Origin: Mycolicibacterium brisbanense
GTDB taxonomy: Bacteria; Actinomycetota; Actinomycetes; Mycobacteriales; Mycobacteriaceae
Direction of reading: 5' to 3'
Assembly: GCF_001570425.1 (NCBI RefSeq)
Contig: NZ_BCSX01000054.1
Span: 62,001 to 126,000 of the forward strand
Length of the DNA: 64,000 nucleotides
Shown here piece by piece: positions 63,271 through 64,000 of this stretch; the stretch's first letter is position 1, and each line of letters opens with the position of its first letter. The notes beneath the pieces are model-generated. The model saw nothing but the letters and a program-made list of their open reading frames with translations, was not told the origin of the DNA and did not search any database. Made by a program: the position numbers and the translations under genes.

Positions 63271-64000
63271 ATGCCCCAACACATTGTTGCCGTCGGCGGC
63301 AGCGACGCCGGAATCTCAGCGGCACTGCGGATCCGCGAACTCGACCCCACCGCCGAGGTCACAGTGGTGGTCGCCGACGCCTATCCCAACTTCTCCATCT
63401 GCGGCATCCCCTATTACGTGTCCGGCGAGGTCGCCCATTGGACTCATCTCGCCCACCGCACCGCAGAAGACCTTGCAGCCACCGGAATGCGGGTCGTCAC
63501 CGACACCACCGCCACCAAGATCAACGTCACCGAGCACACCCTGGATGTCCTCGATCCCACCGGCAACCCCCAGCAACTCGGCTATGACGCCCTGATCGTG
63601 GGCACTGGAGCTGTATCGGTACATCCACCCATCGCCGGCCTCACCGGTCCACACGCCCTCGGGCCTGCCGACGGGGTCCACCTGCTGCATTCCATGGGCG
63701 ACACCTTCGCCGTGATGGACTCCCTGCAGCAGCGGGATCCGAAAACCGCGATCATCATCGGTGCCGGCTACATCGGCCTGGAAATGGCCGAAGCCCTGAC
63801 CTTGCGCGGCATCGCCGTCACCCAGGTCGAGGCCTTGCCCGAAGTGCTGCCTACCGTCGACCCTGAGCTTGGCGCCCTGGTCCATACCGAACTGCAGCGC
63901 CACGGTGTGGAGGTCCTCACCGCGACCACCGTCAACGCCATCTCCAACACCGACACTGGGGCATTGACGGTAAACGCTGCACGCGACGGGGAAACCATCA
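63271..64000 (+). CDS. FAD-dependent pyridine nucleotide-disulfide oxidoreductase (cut by the window edge)
   Basis: At least 243 aa from ATG 63271; the C-terminal part is beyond the window. MPQHIVAVGGSDAGISAALRI is the FAD-binding loop. ANFSICGIPYYVSGEV-like residues near 40-50 (PNFSICGIPYYVSGEVAH) hold a single redox Cys as in CoA-disulfide reductases and NADH oxidases. TAIIIGAGYIGLEMAEAL (~168) is the NAD(P)H loop. Such enzymes often accompany arsenic operons. The physiological substrate, possibly a low-molecular-weight disulfide or a persulfide, cannot be read here. Confidence 0.85.
   Translation, partial: MPQHIVAVGGSDAGISAALRIRELDPTAEVTVVVADAYPNFSICGIPYYVSGEVAHWTHLAHRTAEDLAATGMRVVTDTTATKINVTEHTLDVLDPTGNPQQLGYDALIVGTGAVSVHPPIAGLTGPHALGPADGVHLLHSMGDTFAVMDSLQQRDPKTAIIIGAGYIGLEMAEALTLRGIAVTQVEALPEVLPTVDPELGALVHTELQRHGVEVLTATTVNAISNTDTGALTVNAARDGETI

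Larger units (their letters stand above)
53774..64000. mobile_element. Tn554/recombinase-in-trio-like element with arsenic resistance cargo (left part)
   Basis: The left boundary is inferred from the point where pstA stops resembling PstA (about 53774-53777). Next come a ~55-bp end with a direct repeat GACTGA (53783-53788, 53801-53806), four overlapping recombination genes (53834-59728), a zinc-ribbon/nuclease pair and an ars operon running off the right edge. The recombinase genes show noticeably weaker G/C preference at third positions than the chromosomal genes before them. No right end, target duplication or pstA remainder is visible, so full size is unknown (over 10.2 kb). It might instead be a genomic island containing a smaller transposon plus unrelated cargo. 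Confidence 0.75.

Noticed and set aside
53774..64000. The insertion as a prophage
   Set aside because: No capsid, terminase, portal, tail or lysis genes are visible; the cargo is metal resistance and the recombinases are of the transposon-like multi-gene type.

Overview
The window looks like the chromosome of a fast-growing mycobacterium (Mycolicibacterium type). It is GC-rich, and its gene order from purD to mshD follows the Rv0772-Rv0819 neighbourhood of M. tuberculosis. Markers include mycothiol synthase, the LmeA family, CYP126, the encapsulin/DyP pair, an EspA/EspE-like ESX protein and an undivided oligopeptidase B. Family assignments come from reading motifs and from remembered gene order; no database was searched.

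Layout. 1-4356: a gene tail of unknown function, a decayed lipoprotein reading frame, a PknH-sensor-type lipoprotein, an ESX-associated protein, a TetR regulator and a CYP125-like P450, the last five all on the minus strand. 4449-41493: the de novo purine genes purD, purB, purC, purS, purQ, purL, purF and purM. They are interleaved with RelZ (nuclease-like plus (p)ppGpp synthetase domains), CYP126, a TDT transporter, oligopeptidase B, oxidoreductases, an encapsulin with its DyP cargo, aminopeptidase PepC, an antiporter and envelope proteins. Most purine genes have a TANNNT -10 box 6-8 nt before the start codon, which implies leaderless mRNAs. 41572-50788: DUF3073, YgfZ, PabC, a probable structured RNA, two related small lipoproteins, nitrobindin coupled to a 32-aa membrane peptide, and the sulfur operon (thioredoxin, poly-cysteine leader peptide, DUF4395, CysA2, SseC). 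LmeA, GlnR and MshD follow.

50808-53780: a PHO-box-like site, pstS, pstC and a pstA cut after 213 codons. From about 53774 to the right edge lies a mobile element. It starts with four overlapping genes, three large tyrosine recombinases and a small coiled-coil protein, resembling Tn554/recombinase-in-trio modules. Then come a zinc-ribbon/nuclease pair and an arsenic operon (arsR, ACR3 pump, arsC, FAD-disulfide reductase). The element therefore brings arsenic efflux while breaking the transporter through which arsenate normally enters. Its right end and the rest of pstA are outside the window.

No tRNA, rRNA or CRISPR array was seen. The largest gene-free gaps are about 200-250 bp (23260-23505, 43897-44137, 38597-38806) and are described under the hairpin, RNA and promoter entries. 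The only longer weakly coding stretch is 433-940.
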